DNA from: Sisyra terminalis
Taxonomy: Eukaryota; Arthropoda; Insecta; Neuroptera; Sisyridae
Assembly: GCA_958496175.1 (NCBI GenBank)
Contig: OY292275.1
Span: 1,488,001 to 1,552,000, forward strand
DNA length: 64,000 bases
Reading direction: 5' to 3'
The position numbers and the translations under genes are program-made. Shown here piece by piece: positions 1 through 10,665 of the stretch. Position 1 is the first letter of the stretch. Each line of letters opens with the position of its first letter. The notes beneath the pieces are model-generated. The model was not told where the DNA came from. It saw nothing but the letters and a program-made list of their open reading frames with translations, and did not search any database.

Positions 1-143
1 AAATTACACAGGTTGCCTCATTAGAAAAAAAAAATGACGTCATACGAAGATTTTGAAATTTGAATCAGTCTGAAGATATGTACGAATTTCTTCTGGATAC
101 GTCACGTAGCGCATGAGGCCACCTGTGTATTTTATAAACCGTG
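1..143 (+). mobile_element. MITE family M, copy 1 (left end outside window)
   Basis: Short non-autonomous inverted-repeat element. The right terminus reads ACCTGTGTATTTTATAAACC; the left terminus is its complement (TTACACAGGT) and lacks a few bases cut off by the window edge. A full TGACGTCA palindrome lies at 35-42 after an A-run. It abuts hAT sequence that elsewhere continues leftward, so it probably sits inside that relic. Five more copies occur in the window. No coding capacity. Confidence 0.85.
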
Positions 144-570
144 GGGCCTACCAACTGACTTAATAACAATTATATTTACAATTTTGTCCAGGCTTTAGTT
201 TTCGCAAAAATATCAATGACTTCGTTTAAATCCAGGCTTGATGCAGTTTTTTTTTCAATTGCTATTAGTGATAAATATCGGAGTCGAGTTTGGTCCATAT
301 TATTTCTTAAATATTTTTTTTATTATTTTTAATTTGCTAAATGAACTTTCAGCTGCTGCAGAAGTGATAGGAATTGTAAAGAATAATAATATTGTTGTAA
401 ATACTTCAGTTAGGTCGCATGCTAGCACTTCATATTTGCTCAATATTTCCTTAAATATTTGATGATTTTCCAACTGAATTTTTAAAAGTTCAGTTCGATC
501 AAGATTTCTGGTAAAGATTTGAGGGCCCCGGGGCACTGCCCCGCCTAGTTCCAAGGTAGCTAAGCCACTG
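144..570 (-). pseudogene. hAT transposase relic (C-terminal part), copy 1
   Basis: Read on the minus strand, about 300-554 encodes the C-terminal dimerisation region of a hAT transposase of the zinc-finger-MYM-1-like group, with the signature TSAAAESSFSKLKIIKK. The frame breaks after about 84 codons and the N-terminal part is absent. The element ends at 570 in GCCACTG, matching hAT ends elsewhere in the window, and is followed by ATGATTGG, almost the same 8 bases that flank the 16-kb copy. Non-functional. Confidence 0.8.
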
Positions 571-1171
571 ATGATTGGTCTTCTTAGACAACTTTTTAAT
601 ATTGTGTTCCAAAAAAATATTCAAAACTACACAATTTGAATTCTCAGGCAATTATTTCCTAACATAATTGGTGAACTTCCAACTGGATTTCCAAAAGTTC
701 AGTTCGATCGAGATTTCTGGTGAGGATTCGAGGGTCCCCTGAGTTTGCGGGTCCCGGGGCACTGCCCCGCCTAGCCTCTGGGTGGCAACGCCACTGGAAC
801 CACTTTCATTTTCCGAGAGAAAAAGCTCTCACTTATGCATTAGCCAGTGCAACGTGAATATTTTTATATTGGTCTTCTTAGACAACTTTTTAATATATAA
901 TCTAAGTAGTAAAGGAAAATATTCCAGATATTGTGTTCCAAAAAATATTCCAAACTACACAATTTGAATTTTCAGGCATTTATTTCGTGAACGTCCAACT
1001 GGATCTCCAAAAGTTCAGTTCGATCGAGATTTCTGGTGAGGATTCGAGGGCCCCCTGAGTTTGCGGGTCCCGGGGCACTGCCCCGCCTAGCCCCTCGGTG
1101 GCAACGCCACTGGAACCACTTTCATTTTCCGAGAGAAAAAGCTCTCACTTATGCATTAGCCAGTGCAACGT
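571..1171. repeat. Tandem duplication (2 x ~300 bp) carrying two hAT 3' ends
   Basis: Two consecutive units each start with GGTCTTCTTAGAC (577 and 871), pass a block ending GGGCACTGCCCCGCCTAGC...CGCCACTG that resembles the hAT terminus, and finish with TTATGCATTAGCCAGTGCAA (near 835 and 1150). The second unit keeps a short stretch (TATATAATCTAAGTAG) missing from the first. The opening bases are the same flank found beside the hAT copy at 16.9 kb, so this is old duplicated repeat sequence. Confidence 0.8.
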
Positions 1172-1616
1172 TTCGTTTCTGATTAACACAGTGTTGCACT
1201 CGTTCCCGTCACAATATAACATTTTGAGAGTGTATGCGGTGGTAATTTGGTCCCGCGGGAGCTGTTCATTGTTGTGATAATGAGTTTTGTAATAAATTTT
1301 TCACGACACGTGTCAATGACCAAATTTCAAAGAAATTCCAAACTTGAACTTGACGGGCGTTGTCTTGAAAATTAAATTTTCTTAGTTGGGGGATGGGGGG
1401 TGTGTTGTTCGTTTTTTGTTTTCACCATTCAATTTGTCGCACTTGTAGCTGTTACTTTTACGACGCTTAAATGCAGATATGTGTAAACAATGTTGCAACT
1501 TTTCATTTTTGCATCTAAAACGTTTGTTTATACGTTAATGAAAATTTTGTTCTAAAGAAAAACGAAACAGTAATTTTGTTCAAAGGAAAAACTTTTAAAT
1601 TCCATTTATATATTAT
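1172..1616. other. Unassigned AT-rich sequence
   Basis: No reading frame of note and no repeat structure that I recognise. It includes a short G-rich stretch near 1386-1402. Confidence 0.5.
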
Positions 1617-2487
1617 ACTAGCTGATCCCCGCGACTTCGTCTGCGTAACGTTGGTGTTGATTGTTTTCTTTTTAGGGTTGCTCCTTATAGTGGTAGTATA
1701 TGGAAATTTTTATTTTTCTTATTTCTTTTACAAAAAAACATAATCATACTTAAAAACACTATTTTGTCGAATTTAATTTATTAATTTTCAAAAAAAAAAT
1801 ATTTATAAATATCTAAAAAGAGTATGTCTATTGCGTATAGCTACGATAGGTTTACCGTGGACCAAATAATCCGTAAATCAATCAGCATCTATACATAAAT
1901 AAAGTCGATCTTAATTATGGCTAAAAAAAGTCGAAACTTATCAAAATACTCGCGTTAAAATAACAGAACTTTAGGGTCTAGATTTTGAATATTAGTAGGA
2001 ATCTCTATTAACATCGCTATTAACATCAACTATGTGTCTTATATATATAAAGGTTTATATTTCAAAGAGGCAATTTTTTAAACATTAAATTGAATTTACT
2101 GTGCTTTTTATCAGTTCAACTAAAAATATTTTTACAGATTATTTTCTAACTTTAAATTACCTTTCCAATGATATATAACTCACCTGTCTAGTGTAAAAGT
2201 TTCTGTTTTCATCCCTAGGGAATACCCTTCTTTATTATTTTTTTGGAATGATAAGTAGCCTATAGTCTGTGGGAAATTGTGTTGTATCTTAATACAAAAT
2301 TTCATTAAATTCGGTTGTTCCATTCTTTAGTTAAATCGGGACACACAGACAGACAGACAGACAGACAAAAATTTTAAAAATGTTAAATTTGGAATAAGGG
2401 TCTCTTGGATCAAATATTTACCCTAAAATTGGGTTCAAAATCGAAATGTACAGACAGACGTAAGAATTTTATATATTAGTATAGATA
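1617..2487 (+). mobile_element. Dispersed arthropod LINE/SINE-like repeat, copy 1
   Basis: Begins with CCCCGCGACTTCGTCTGCGT, a motif at the head of a repeat common in insect and other arthropod genomes. It continues with ATAAGTAGCCTAT, then a segment near 2303-2345 resembling 'TTCATTAAATTCGGTTG', an (ACAG)n run, and ends TTAGTATAGAT. That order is the family's usual layout. No open reading frame survives. A second copy starts at 63739. Whether the family is an RTE-like LINE end or another non-autonomous element cannot be settled here. Confidence 0.75.
2341..2366 (+). repeat. (ACAG)n microsatellite inside the LINE/SINE-like repeat
   Basis: A run of about six ACAG units after ACAC. It occupies its usual place in this repeat family and is not an independent locus. 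Confidence 0.9.
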
Positions 2488-3699
2488 TTCGGGAAATTAA
2501 TAAGTTTCTATATTTTATTTGGTTTAAAAATATTTTTAGGATATTTGTATAGATTTTTGGCCTTTTTATGTCACATTAAAGTTATGGTTGTATCATATTT
2601 TGGGATGCAGATTTATTTAAGACGAAATTTATTGAATTTGTACAAAATAAATAAACAACGCCGACATTATATGGGATGTCAGTTTTGGTGGCAACCACTC
2701 TCGCACCAACATTTGGCCGTTATAAAACGAAAAACTGACGGTGGAAATTATGAAAGATGAAAATATCCAACTGATTCATCATTGAGTAATTTCGTATATA
2801 ATGAAAGAACAAAAATAACGTACGTGTACGATATTTTCGCTGGCTTTCCTCGCATTTACATATATTTCGGACAGATTAAAAATACATTCACACGTACATA
2901 TTATTTGTATAGATATATAGTCTACGGAGTGACATAGATAGGAAAAAGTGCTGGTGGTGGTTGGATATTTATAGAAAGCTGCAAACATTTTGGCGACTAG
3001 CGCCTGTGTTTTCGTCGCAAACTTTCCAACCGAACAATAATGAAGCTATTTCGGAAACAACGGCGGCAAACGCTCAAACAAGGGGTTGCTCCCAAGTTGT
3101 ATTAATTGTTCGGCCTATTTGTCATTGGTTTTATGTTTATTAAGATGTATACTACCAACAATGATTCAAGTATTTGAATCTATCAACAAACATTGTACGC
3201 CGGCATGAATTTTCAAGCTTGTGCTAAGTATGTTTACAACAAAATTGTTGACAACTCCGCGTCTAAATATAATTTCATCTGCGCTCCACAATGCGGGTGA
3301 ATTATGGCCATAAATTACTTGCCTCTTTACTCATATGGTAATTTGTCTTCCAGTTGGTTTTTTTCTCCACTCTGCGATTCCTTCGATTTCACATGGAAAC
3401 GATAATGTTACAAATGCAAAATTGCAATGCTGTGCTGTGTTACGGCCACTTTTCTGCTGCACAACAAATGACTTTATGTCACATTACAGTTAGAGCTCGA
3501 GTGGCAATTATATCTTTTCTCGTAAATGTGCCACTGATTGCAAATAAAATGAATAGTTTAACGACGCGCCGTTACATAAAACACAATGTTTCCCGCCCCC
3601 CCGTGGTGGCTTATAACCGGGGAATGCTCGTTCAAAGGATTTTGATCCAATTTTCAATCTTAAACGGATAAAATTTTAAAACATATATGTCATACAATG
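2488..3699. other. No gene recognised
   Basis: Mixed AT-rich sequence. Open frames of 60-105 codons (for example 3354-3671) have no recognisable domain, no signal peptide and no neighbouring splice structure, and are read as chance. Confidence 0.5.
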
Positions 3700-4170
3700 T
3701 ATGGGAACACGGGGCGGAATGGGAAATAGAATTAGCGCTTATTACAGGTGATAAAAACGCCTAAAAATCATACTCAATGTTCAATTAACTGTGCTGCATT
3801 ATAAAAACTGGCTATCGCCAGTAAAGAGTGCAGTTGTTTTTATTTTTATCAAAACTCGAAATAAACGATTCGGAATTCTAATTTTTGCAAAGTAACACTA
3901 AGATAATTATCCTATGTTCTATTTTTTGTTTGAATATTAACATGACATGTTTGGTAAAACATACTGTTGACTAACTAAAAGCCTAGTGATAATTCAAATA
4001 TAATCAATATATCCTGCCATAATAGTCGTCCTTGTGGAAAAGGTGCTTTGGGGCAGATTGGGATATACAATTCAGATAGTAATTCCCATTCAGATAGACA
4101 TTTTTATTTTTTCAGCAGATAGTGCGTATATAAGGAAAATTAGCCGGCAGTCCATATGTAAGAAAGGTCG

Positions 4171-4293
4171 GAAGATGCAGAGGTAATCTGCTTATACTGT
4201 GAGGACTTAAAATCCAAATCTAATGAAAGCTGGTGTTCCTGAAGAATTTGTCAAAAATTGGCACATTTAGCATGTGCTAGGCTAAACACGACG
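4171..4293 (+). pseudogene. PHD-like zinc finger remnant of pogo-type transposase
   Basis: The plus-strand reading contains CLYC, then a spacer, WCS, an in-frame stop, CQKLAH and ACA. The spacing C-x2-C...W-C...C-x4-H-x3-C matches the PHD-like finger often found at the C-terminus of invertebrate pogo/Tigger transposases. The stop codon (TGA after WCS) and loss of upstream DDE sequence show it is dead. The family call rests on the cysteine and histidine pattern only. Confidence 0.6.
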
Positions 4294-4352
4294 ATGGCAG
4301 TGTCATCTGCGAACTATATAAATAACAAGAATCCCATTGCACTCCAGGCTCA

Positions 4353-4391
4353 TTTCCCATTGTGCCCCAGGGGATGGGGCACAATGGGAAA
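4353..4391. repeat. Nested palindrome, TTTCCCATTGTGCCCC arms
   Basis: Two 16-base arms are perfect complements around a 7-base loop. The arm TGGGGCACAATGGGAAA resembles terminal repeats of pogo/Tigger MITEs, so this may be the joined ends of a deleted copy inside the larger element. Confidence 0.7.
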
Positions 4392-4505
4392 TTTTCATTT
4401 ATTTTTGAAACCTATTTTTTTAATATTAATTATTAATTTAAATCAATAAAACCTTTTTTATTGATTTTTATTTGTAGGTACCCCGTTCCGCCCCAGGTTC
4501 CCCTA

Positions 4506-7500
4506 TTCCAAAAATAGATTTACATAAAAAAAGGTGCTAGATTGTTCCACTCGATGAAGCTTTTCCAATTTTCTTGACTGACGATTTTTTTCAGTTTTCA
4601 AAGGCTTTTGGGCACTCCATGTTAGTGTTTTGAAAGTTTAGATATCGGTACGTTTTTTGAGATTTTAGCCAGGGGCGGCAGTAAGTGGAAAATTTAATAT
4701 AAATCCTGAAAAGATTTGGTTTAAAAAAAGAAATCTGATAACTTTTATTGTAAAGTTGATAAACGTTTACCTTTGATAATCTTTTCAAAAGGTTTTTTTT
4801 TGGTAAAAATAATATTATTATATAAATTGAATTGAAAGTTTTACATCCCCTTGCTCCACCATCCATTCATAGATACCAATATTTGATTGATTTTTTCAAG
4901 AATTAATTATCATTTTCATAGTAGATATATGGTGGAACATAAAAACGTGAATACATTACAAATCGATTAATAAATAAGTTGTAAAACGATATTATTTCAA
5001 TGGAATTGTATCATCATTTTTGACGCCATAGGAAATAACCTAAAATTCAATGTTTCAATTTCAAATCGATTATTTAATATGTTTTAACCCAATTATTATG
5101 AATTAGTTCATATCAAACACACCGTACACTTTTTATACTCCAAATTAAGAGAAAAAATAATAATTTTTTTCTTATTTTATTAAATAAATCAATTTAAAAA
5201 TTTTTCAACACAAAATTAAACGTGCCACGTTTTTAATTAACCTTAAAAAACAAGTGTACCAACTGGTACCAACATAACATTCTTAAAGTGTAAGATTCAC
5301 ATTTAACTTCACACCGAATGCCATTTAAATTTGTTTTATAAAGAAAATATTCAAATTTCAAATCAACTACTTGAAATACTCCAACTTTTTTTTTCAATTT
5401 ATTATTTCGTTGAAAACTTTTATTTTTGTGCCATCGAAATGATTGTCGTTTTATTCAGGAGGCGTAACGAGAAGAAAGCTTCAGAATCTAATTAAGCTCT
5501 GCGACAAGTTTCTATATATATTTTTTATATCTATATGTCTATGTGATTCCTACGGGATTCACTCCCGGAAATGATACTTTTGATCTGACCGTATTCCATT
5601 GATTTTTCCTGCAGAGACCCACCACGCATATTACATTACATTCTACCATTTAAATTCAATAACACCGGACCAAACTGTCAGACAATGTTGAATTATTCAT
5701 TTTGAACGATTTGCAGAAATATATCCATCATTTTGACGAAATATTGAAGAAAAAAAAATGGAATTTCTGTATTAGTTTGGGTATTTCATTTTTGAATTTG
5801 ACGCGCTTATTTTGCAATCATCACTTACATTTAATTATTCTCTTTTCTATTCTGTTGTTAGTATATAAAGATATTTTACCTTTGTCTTACACAATATATA
5901 AATCTTTTCAATAAGCGAATTTTGTCTTTTTCTATCATAATTATTTGAAGGTGCTTTATCTTTATCGTATATGAAATGACTAATTAAACTTTAATTAAAG
6001 CACCATCTGATGATAAAAAGTTGACTCTTTTTGACATACGTCAATATGAAATTCAAAATTTAAAACTTTATAATTTCAATAAAATTGATGAAAAATTTTG
6101 AAGAAAGTAATATATAAACCACATATCCTTCATAAAATAATTGATATAGGCAAAGATAGGCAAATCGTAAAGGAAGTTTCTCTTAGTACATATGAATTTC
6201 CAATTTCGAAATGTTTTCCTTTGCCTTTAAAAGCTTTTTCCTCGATTGAAATCATAATTTCTGTTTGTTTAACCAAAAGAAACTTCATTCCCTCGTTTGT
6301 CCCCAATGTAACCCAAACAAATAGACGAAGCAAATCGATTTATTTTTATTAATAGAAGGATATTTTTGCCGAGTCACAGAGTGACGTATTAATTTAAATT
6401 TAAACCTCGCGGGATATCCGAGCGAAAAGTCGTTACAGTTCACAAATGAAAAGCTATAAAGTTTTCTCTATATAATATGCACAATGCACTTTGTTGCTAT
6501 CAATTAAAATTATATATATATGAAACTACCAGCAAAAAGAAAAATCCCATTACGTTTTACTGAAAACTTGACTCTAATGAACATTCCTGCAGCAAAACTT
6601 AATTCTCTTATCACCGAAACGTAGACGGATATATATAGTGTATGTACGTCAAGAAACGGGGTAGGGTATCATAATATTTGAAATTCTTCAACGGACGAAA
6701 TTCCTACGGGGGAGCTTTTCATTCATTCCAAAATGAAGAAAATGGTGGCGCGAAAATGGAGCTTAATCAAAACATAACTATACACTGGCTAAACTTTGAC
6801 GAAATTAATTAATTAAACTTCACGATTCCATTGAAAACAACCAAGAAAAGCTTCCGATTTTTCTCCATTATTAACAAATAAAATTGAATTTACAATAATT
6901 CACCGTAGAAATAACCATAACTTTATCGTAAGTTATATGGAATAAATTTGCTCGAAAATGGATATTCATGAAGCTAAACGCTGATAAGGGGGCAAATAAA
7001 TTTCATTTATCATTCCATCCGTTCTAATAATTTCACCACTGTATGAAAACTTCAGCGACATTGTTTAAAACCTACACATCTATGTACCTAGAAATGATTA
7101 ATTTCCACGTGGGAAATTCAAGTAGAGTGAAAATTTACGATTTTTACTAGTGACAATCGGGAAAACTCACTGAAATAATCAGTGAAATTTCACTGGAAAA
7201 TCATGATCGCCTAAAACAACAACAGGTGGTTGTTAAAAAGCCCTAATCTATAGCCTTATTTGTAATAATTTTTTCATCCCATTTATATTGTGCTATATTG
7301 ACTTATACGATTTTTGCAATTATCGATTTGGTTTCCATGTACAAGGCCTGGAGAGTTTATTCGCCCACGTCTGAAAATAAAGCGTTGCCCATTCCTTGTC
7401 TTCCAATGACGTAGGAGATATCTGCAAAAAGTGCGATAGACAATATGGAAATGTACAGTTTTGCCGAGAAAATCCTTTGAGAAATTTCACACCAGGCAAA

Positions 7501-7680
7501 CACACGAAACGTTGGAGAACAAAAAAAAAATCGTTTTGCTCGTTTTGTTTTTCAACAGTACTGGAACGATAATATTAAATTTTAATGAATTTTTCTGTTG
7601 GAAAATCACGGAAATCACTTATCAGTTGTTTTGTTATCGAATTCGTTACACAACTCTCTTAATTATGGCAATCAATTGAA
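4506..7680. other. Gene-free AT-rich DNA
   Basis: No supported gene or element. Several 60-90-codon frames (4591-4866, 5702-5914, 6098-6352 and its antisense) have compositions expected of AT-rich chance frames. No terminal repeats were seen. Confidence 0.5.
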
Positions 7681-9612
7681 AATCCAATAAAAATTCACAT
7701 AAAACCAAAGTTTTTCCCAACGAAAATTTTGGCCAACAATTACGAAATTTTGATTTTTCTTTGGTTTCACTCTTATGTTAGAACAAATTTACAATGTGGA
7801 ATAAGGCATTGGAGCTGAAGAGATTATTTTTATTTGAAAAAAAAATCAATGAAAAAGACATTAAGTTCAAAATTTAAACGAAAATTCTTTCCAACAATTC
7901 GTTAATTATCACCAGTGGTAACTGGTGGTAACACTGTTCCAGATTTAAAGGAACCAACCACGTGTTTGTTTAATTAGTAACCATTTTTACAAAAAATGGC
8001 ACAAAAACTCAAAAATTAGCTGATTTATTCATCAAAATCTGAAAAAAATTTACAATTTAAGTAAATTATAAAAGGTAATGACAAGTAATGACAGATTTTG
8101 GTTTGAAACTAATAGAAATTTGGTAGCAATGCTAAAAACTTCATGGTAGTCCTACTAAAATTTAATTAATCAACATGATATTAGCTGAATTAGCATCCAT
8201 ATTGGATAATTCAACCAATAGCGCCTTAGCGCGAAAATTCAACTTTCGACTAAAGCTTTTTTTCTTTTTACAAATTTGGAAATACACAAAACTAATTCAC
8301 CAGCTTAAAATCCAATAAAAATTCACATAAAACCAAAGTTTTTCCCAACTACAATTTTGGTCAACAATTACGAAATTTCAATGTGGGTTTTATTAGGATT
8401 TTTTGGCTTCACTCTTACGTTAGAACAAATTTACAATGTGGAATAAGGCATTGGAGTTGAAGAGATAATTTTTATTTGGAAAAAAAAGCAATGAAAAAGA
8501 CATTAAGTTCAAAATTTAAATGAAATTTCTTTCCAACAATTCGTTAATTATCACCAGTTGTCACCAGTGGTAACTGGTGGTAACACTGTTCCAGATTTAA
8601 AGGAACCAACCTCGTGTTTGTTTAATTAGAACCATTTTTACAAAAAATGGCACCAAAACTCAAAAATTAGCTGATTTTTGCATCAAAATCAGGGAAAATT
8701 TTACAATTTCAGTAAATTATAAAAGGTAATGACAAGTAATGACAGATTTTGGTTTGAAACTAATGGAAATTTGGTAGCAATGCTACGCTAAAAACTTCAT
8801 GGTAGTCCTATTAAAGTTTAATTAATTAACGTGATATTAGCTGAATTAGCATCCATATTGGATAATTCAACCAATACAAACTCAGCGCGAAAATTCAACT
8901 TTCGACTAAAGTTTTTTTTCTTTTGACAAATTTGGAAATACAAAAAATTCACGAGCTTAAAATCCAATATAAAATTCACATAAAACCAAAGTTTTTCCTA
9001 ACTACAATATTGATCAACAATTACGAAATTTCAATGTTAGTTTTATTAGGATATTTTGGCTTCACTATTATGTTAGAACAAATTTACAATGTGGAATAAA
9101 GCATTGGAGTTGAGAAGATAATTTTTATTTGGAAAAAAATCAATGAAAAAGACATTAAGTTCAAAATTTTAATGAAAATTCTTTCCAACAATTCGTTAAT
9201 TACCAGTGGTAACTGGTGGTAACACTGTTCAAGATTTAAAGGAACCAACCACGTGTGTGTTTAATTAGCAACCATTTTTACAAAAAAATGGCACAAAAAC
9301 TCAAAAATTAGCTGATTTTTGCATCAAAATCTGTAAAAATTTATAATCTTAGTAAAACTATAAAAGGTAATGACAAATAATGACAGATTTTGGTTTGAAA
9401 TGGTTTGAAACTAATGGAAATTTGGTAGCATTGCTAAAAACTTCATGGTAGTCCTACGAAAGTTTAATTAATTAACGTGATCAACGTGATATTAGCTGAA
9501 TTAGCATCCATATTGGATAATTCAACCAATAGCGCCTTAGCGCGAAAATTCAACTTTCGACTAAAGCTTTTTTTGACAGATTTGGAGATTCACATAACTA
9601 AATCACGAGCTT
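7681..9612. repeat. Tandem array, three ~640-bp units
   Basis: Unit starts (AATCCAAT) fall at 7681, 8309 and 8961, giving periods of 628 and 652. Shared landmarks in order: ACCAAAGTTTTTCC, CCAACAATTCGTTAATTA, the palindrome ACCAGTGGTAACTGGT, GTAATGACA..TAATGACAG, TTCATGGTAGTCCTA, GCATCCATATTGGATAATTC and CAACTTTCGACTAAAG. The units look roughly 90% alike with small indels; unit 2 has an extra CACCAGTTGT block. No open frame is shared, so this is non-coding tandem repeat. Confidence 0.9.
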
Positions 9613-10080
9613 TAAAAGCACAACTAAACTGATATCATACAAATATATCACAGAACAATTTTGACCTTTTGGATTTTCGCCAGTTCTGCATCGATTTTTC
9701 CCATTTTCTCTAGGTCACATTTGGCCACACTAACGAATATCATTATATCTCGAAACATTCACCATTCGAATTACAACTATATGCACTCTAAAATGCATTC
9801 ACGGAAAAGGAAAATAGCGTCGTAAAGCCAGCCGGGCTTTAAGGTCTTTAACTTTATGACTTGCCGTCAAGTTTGTTGAAAATGCAAAATTATTTTATTG
9901 TTTAACATAATAAAAGCTTCATGTTTTGTAATATTTCTATGAATTTATTTATGTTTTTTGCTTTGCTTGTATATATATATTTGAAAGGTATATTTGTTGG
10001 CGTCGGGGTTCAGTGAACTTCAGTCAAGCCAATTCTTATTCAAGCAAATATTAGATTTTGTGATCAAAGTTTTTTTTTTT
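9613..10080. other. Unassigned AT-rich sequence
   Basis: No gene or element recognised. Contains a short TA-repeat near 9970 and a T-run near 10070-10081. Confidence 0.5.
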
Positions 10081-10109
10081 TGTCAAAGACAACAACAAAA
10101 ATTACTCAC

Positions 10110-10150
10110 CGTAGAAAAATGTGAAAGGAGAAACTGGTGCGATTTGGTAT
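10110..10150 (-). other. Candidate 41-nt minus-strand microexon
   Basis: On the minus strand a pyrimidine-rich tract ending TTGCTTCCAG (10160-10151) is followed by 41 bases and then the strong donor CTACG|GTGAGTAAT at 10110/10109. All three frames are open; one reads YQIAPVSPFTFFY. The length is not a multiple of three, so flanking exons would have to restore frame. No flanking exon was identified, so it could be chance. It lies at the edge of a GC-richer patch. Confidence 0.25.
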
Positions 10151-10221
10151 CTGGAAGCAAATAAAAATCAATAGTTAGTGGATGATATTGAAATAATTTT
10201 ATCGAATCCAATTGAAATCTG

Positions 10222-10665
10222 GTGGTTTTCCATTTGCGTATATATCTAGGGGTTGAATTAAAATTGGTGCATTGCATTGTTGCAAGCGAACGTAATGTTG
10301 TTAGTGCTTTACAAGTTGTAATAGGAGAGAGAGTAAATGCACACGGGGGATTTGGGAAATGCGAATTGCAAATGGGAATTGTATGTAATGTCCGCATTGG
10401 ACCAGTTTTCCCCGAGCTGGCAGCCCAACCTTTGACCTTTGCACTTGCAGTTTGTGCATTCATCGTGAACTTTATTGCAAGTGCACGATGCAAGACGCTC
10501 GCTTCGTTAAATGAACACATTCGCACATATGATTCCCATTATGCAACCATCCCACTACGGATCATAACACTCATCTCAAATAAATTCCCGTCTCGTATCA
10601 CTTCATCCCCTGCCTCCCCCTCATCCATTCAAGTTCCAGCTATTTTTCCAGCAAAAAGTGCTTAA
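10222..10665 (+). other. GC-richer patch with overlapping antisense open frames, unknown
   Basis: A 147-codon plus frame lies here and a 147-codon minus frame covers 10083-10526. GC is visibly higher than in the surroundings. Neither translation shows a domain, signal peptide or clear membrane-segment pattern that I recognise. Long antisense-overlapping frames often reflect base composition, not two genes. A conserved non-coding element or UTR exon of an adjoining gene is equally possible. Confidence 0.25.

Larger units (their letters stand above)
3700..4505 (+). mobile_element. Decayed pogo/Tigger-like element (Tc1-mariner superfamily)
   Basis: Terminal inverted repeats: the left end at 3700 reads TATGGGAACACGGGGCGGAA and the right end at about 4479-4505 is its imperfect complement, finishing GGTTCCCCTA. 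Both end in TA, fitting a TA target duplication. At ~805 bp it is too short for a full transposase, and only a broken C-terminal finger remains inside. A second, shorter palindrome is nested at 4353-4391. Confidence 0.75.

Noticed and set aside
3354..3671. 105-codon plus frame as a gene.
   Set aside because: No domain, no splice context, and the translation looks like a random AT-rich frame.
7681..9612. Tandem array considered as duplicated genes.
   Set aside because: No frame is conserved across the three units, and landmarks are non-coding.
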